A DNA stretch of 6,866 bases from Desulfurivibrio alkaliphilus. Its GTDB lineage: Bacteria; Desulfobacterota; Desulfobulbia; Desulfobulbales; Desulfurivibrionaceae. Under the pieces are notes generated by a model. The model saw only the letters and a program-made list of their open reading frames with translations. It ran no database searches and was not told the DNA's origin. Position numbers and translations under genes: made by a program. Where the stretch lies: contig DSDS01000187.1 in NCBI GenBank assembly GCA_011048585.1, positions 1-6,866 on the forward strand, given 5' to 3'. Below, in pieces: positions 5,177-6,866 of this stretch (positions are counted from its first letter, which is position 1; each line of letters begins with the position of its first letter).

Positions 5177-6235
5177 TTACCAGCGGAACAAGCGCAAACG
5201 CAGGGGTCGGCAGGCCAGCAGGATCAGGAGGGCCAGGGCGGGATATTTGAAAAAATCGGGCAGGAGTTCGCGGGCGGTGCCAATCTGGGCCGGGATATCG
5301 AGGGCGAAAGCGGTGATGATCGCATCGGCCAGCAAGCCCGAAACGATGGCGGATCCAGCCACCGAAAAGGTGTAGACGGTGGTGGCGGCAAAGCCGAACT
5401 CCCGGTTGAGCACCGACAGGGTGGCGATACTGGTGATCGGTCCGGCCAGCAGCAGAACCAGGGCGGTGCCCGGCGAAACCCCGGCAACGATCAGGGCGGC
5501 GGCCACTGGGGTGGCGGCCTGGGCGCAAATATACATGGGAATACCGATCAGGGCCATAACCAGCATGGCGGCCGGCCCCACCGCGTACTGGGCCAACAGG
5601 CCCGGCGGGGCGATGGTCAGAAGCAGAGCGGCCAACAGCAGCCCCAACAGCAGCCACCAGGTGATATCATCCAGCACCTCGCTGAAGGAGTAGCGCAGAC
5701 CGGCCAGGGCCCGCTCCCCAAAGGAGGGCGTCCCCGCCACCTCCTCCCCGCCCCCATCGGCACCACAGGAACAACGGGAGTCGCAGGCGGTGGGGAAAAG
5801 GACCGGCCGGACCGGGGCCGGCACCAGATTAACCAGCAGCCCGGCGGTCACGGCGCTGAAGATGGCGGCCAAGGGGCGGAAAACAGCCAGAAAAGGACCC
5901 AGCAGGGCGTAGGAAAGGGTCACCGAATCGATCCCCACCCCCGGGGTCCCGACCATAAAGGCGGTGGTAGCTCCCCTTGAGGCCCCGCCCCGATGGAGAG
6001 TCAAACCCAGGGGAATCGCCCCGCAGGAGCAGAGGGGCAAGGGGGCGCCAACCAGAGCCGCCCGCAATATCGGCAAAATTCCCTGACCACCCAGCCAGCG
6101 TTGCAAAATCCCCTCGGGAACCCAGGCCTTGATCAATCCGGCGACCAACAGACCCAACAGCAGCCAGGGGGCGGCATCCAGGGCGATGGCCAGCAGATTG
6201 TCGGCCAGGGAGGTTAGCAGAGCAGCGGCGGCCAC
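5177..6235 (-). CDS. SO_0444/YraQ/ArsP-like permease with two cysteine clusters
   Basis: This 352-residue inner-membrane protein belongs to the permease superfamily (DUF318, ArsP_1) that includes organoarsenical permeases and the SO_0444 family of putative Cu/Zn efflux transporters. Two related halves are visible: residues 1-140 with GAPLPLCSCGAIPLG (63-77) and VGTPGVG (95-101), and residues 188-345 with GIPMYICAQAATPVAAALI (231-249) and AGPITSIATLSVL (264-276). About eight to ten hydrophobic membrane spans are readable. Cysteines at 69 and 71 lie in the first conserved motif; a hydrophilic loop between the halves carries Cys151, Cys155 and Cys157 followed by a Gly/Glu-rich stretch, a plausible metal-binding loop. 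The start is a GTG at 6235 touching the TAG of the upstream gene, with no good ribosome site of its own, so it should be translationally coupled. Fold and family are sure; the cargo is not, with Cu, Zn, arsenicals or a sulfur species all possible. Confidence 0.88.
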   Translation of the reverse strand: MAAAALLTSLADNLLAIALDAAPWLLLGLLVAGLIKAWVPEGILQRWLGGQGILPILRAALVGAPLPLCSCGAIPLGLTLHRGGASRGATTAFMVGTPGVGIDSVTLSYALLGPFLAVFRPLAAIFSAVTAGLLVNLVPAPVRPVLFPTACDSRCSCGADGGGEEVAGTPSFGERALAGLRYSFSEVLDDITWWLLLGLLLAALLLTIAPPGLLAQYAVGPAAMLVMALIGIPMYICAQAATPVAAALIVAGVSPGTALVLLLAGPITSIATLSVLNREFGFAATTVYTFSVAGSAIVSGLLADAIITAFALDIPAQIGTARELLPDFFKYPALALLILLACRPLRLRLFRW

Positions 6236-6866
6236 CTATTTTTTCCGCACCAGCAGAGACCAGGCCCCGTCGGTCAGCTGTTTTTTGGCCAGCAGCTGGT
6301 GGCCCTCTTTCCCCACCGAACCCGGGACATTATTGATGGGGGGGCCATTATCGAGGATAATCTCCAGGAGATCGCCGGAGCTAAGCTCCGCCATGGCTAC
6401 CTTGGTGTAAACCAGGTTCATGGGGCAGCCCACCCCCCGCAGGTTTTTTTCGACCGCGATCTCAATCTTCTCTTCCATGGCTTTTCCGTCCTTGTTCAAC
6501 TCTGCCTTGTTTTCAGCCAGTACCTCCAGGGGAAGCTCCACCACCTCTCCCTTGTTGATCCTGAAGGCCCGCACCGGATCAGTCCCCTCCACCAGGGACA
6601 CGATAACATAAGCGGTATTGGGATCATTGGCCAGCCGAATATCTTCCTCCGACGGCCAGGCCGGAGTTTCCGGATGGCTGTGGTAAACCGCCGCCGGCTG
6701 CAACCCCTCTTCCCGCATCCGGCGGATGGCGGCAAACTGCTCAGCCGGGTCCATGGTGAAATGATCGGGAGCGGCATCCCGGTTGGTCAACTCAAAATGG
6801 CGGCAAACCAACCCCTCCCGGGCGGCGAGATAGCCGCAGGCCTCGTTGGGCATCTCCCGGCGGCCA
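6236..6866 (-). CDS. JAMM (M67) metallopeptidase fused to a TusA-like sulfur carrier, N-terminus outside window
   Basis: The frame is open to the right edge; 209 residues are visible and the usual 15-25 N-terminal residues before PNEACG are missing, so the Met at 6853 is internal. The first domain (about 1-115 of the visible part) is a JAMM/MPN+ metallopeptidase with Glu8 in NEACG and the full zinc motif H-x-H-x7-S-x2-D (His62, His64, Ser72, Asp75). Bacterial members such as mycobacterial Mec+ cleave cysteine from a ubiquitin-like sulfur carrier. After a linker (about 114-130) comes an 80-residue TusA-like domain, with the active cysteine at 147 in RGVGCPMN and LDNGPPINNVPGSV (about 172-185). 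CPMN in place of CPxP is, from my knowledge, typical of TusA paralogues found in anaerobic sulfur-assimilation clusters. The protein should be cytosolic. All catalytic residues are present. It overlaps nothing: its TAG is followed at once by the permease GTG. Domain calls are firm; the joint pathway is inference. Confidence 0.9.
   Translation of the reverse strand, partial: GRREMPNEACGYLAAREGLVCRHFELTNRDAAPDHFTMDPAEQFAAIRRMREEGLQPAAVYHSHPETPAWPSEEDIRLANDPNTAYVIVSLVEGTDPVRAFRINKGEVVELPLEVLAENKAELNKDGKAMEEKIEIAVEKNLRGVGCPMNLVYTKVAMAELSSGDLLEIILDNGPPINNVPGSVGKEGHQLLAKKQLTDGAWSLLVRKK
6476..6500 (-). promoter_or_regulatory. Possible internal ribosome site and start for a free TusA-like protein
   Basis: Inside the fusion gene, an in-frame ATG (6476-6478) lies exactly where the TusA-like domain begins (MEEKIEI) and is preceded by AAGGACGG with about 10 bases from AAGGA to the ATG. 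Translation from here would give 80 residues, the size of a stand-alone TusA (E. coli TusA has 81). The site may be a relic of two separate genes or may still make a second product. Confidence 0.35.

Noticed and set aside
3068..6235. Arsenic-handling island made of the 'arsenosugar' glycosyltransferases and the ArsP-like permease
   Set aside because: The two genes are on opposite strands, separated by hsp20, and both families are broad. No ArsR, ArsM or ArsC is present, so a shared arsenic role is not supported by this window.
6236..6853. ATG at 6853 as the real start of the JAMM-TusA gene
   Set aside because: The frame stays open to the window edge, and JAMM proteins of this type carry a helix before PNEACG, so the true start should lie beyond base 6866.

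Overview
The window is GC-rich and densely coded, with six protein genes and no mobile element, RNA gene or CRISPR array that I can see. The gene set suggests an anaerobic, sulfur-metabolising Gram-negative bacterium of the Desulfobacterota (former Deltaproteobacteria), possibly related to Desulfobulbales or Desulfurivibrio. The evidence is a PxxKW-type cysteine-rich small protein, a type IV pilus PilC, a TusA-like sulfur carrier with a CPMN motif fused to a JAMM peptidase, and a double glycosyltransferase of the kind called 'arsenosugar biosynthesis'. This placement is inference from protein families, not from a marker gene.

Layout. Bases 1-2391 hold two minus-strand genes, pilC followed by eno, 45 bases apart. 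eno runs off the left edge. Bases 2392-2643 form a divergent control region with a candidate pilC promoter, a perfect 15-base palindrome, a tandem 8-base repeat and a near-consensus sigma-70 promoter for the plus-strand PxxKW gene (2644-2910). That gene ends at a textbook bidirectional terminator (2980-3017). Bases 3068-4414 hold a single plus-strand gene that joins two different glycosyltransferase-type domains. It converges on a minus-strand small heat-shock protein (Hsp20) gene at 4462-5019, which has its own promoter with both sigma-70-like and sigma-32-like character. Bases 5177-6866 are a minus-strand pair: the JAMM-TusA fusion (cut by the right edge), whose stop codon is followed directly by the GTG start of a cysteine-bearing membrane permease of the SO_0444/ArsP-like type.

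How the parts relate. Most of the window is ordinary housekeeping sequence (glycolysis, pilus assembly, protein quality control). The most unusual part is the right end, where a peptidase of the type that trims ubiquitin-like sulfur-carrier conjugates and a TusA-like sulfur carrier are one polypeptide, coupled without a gap to a permease with two cysteine clusters. This suggests a link between sulfur transfer and the movement or detoxification of a thiophilic metal or metalloid. The partners that would confirm it (ThiS/MoaD-like carrier, ThiF/MoeB-like activator, cysteine or homocysteine synthase) would lie beyond base 6866.
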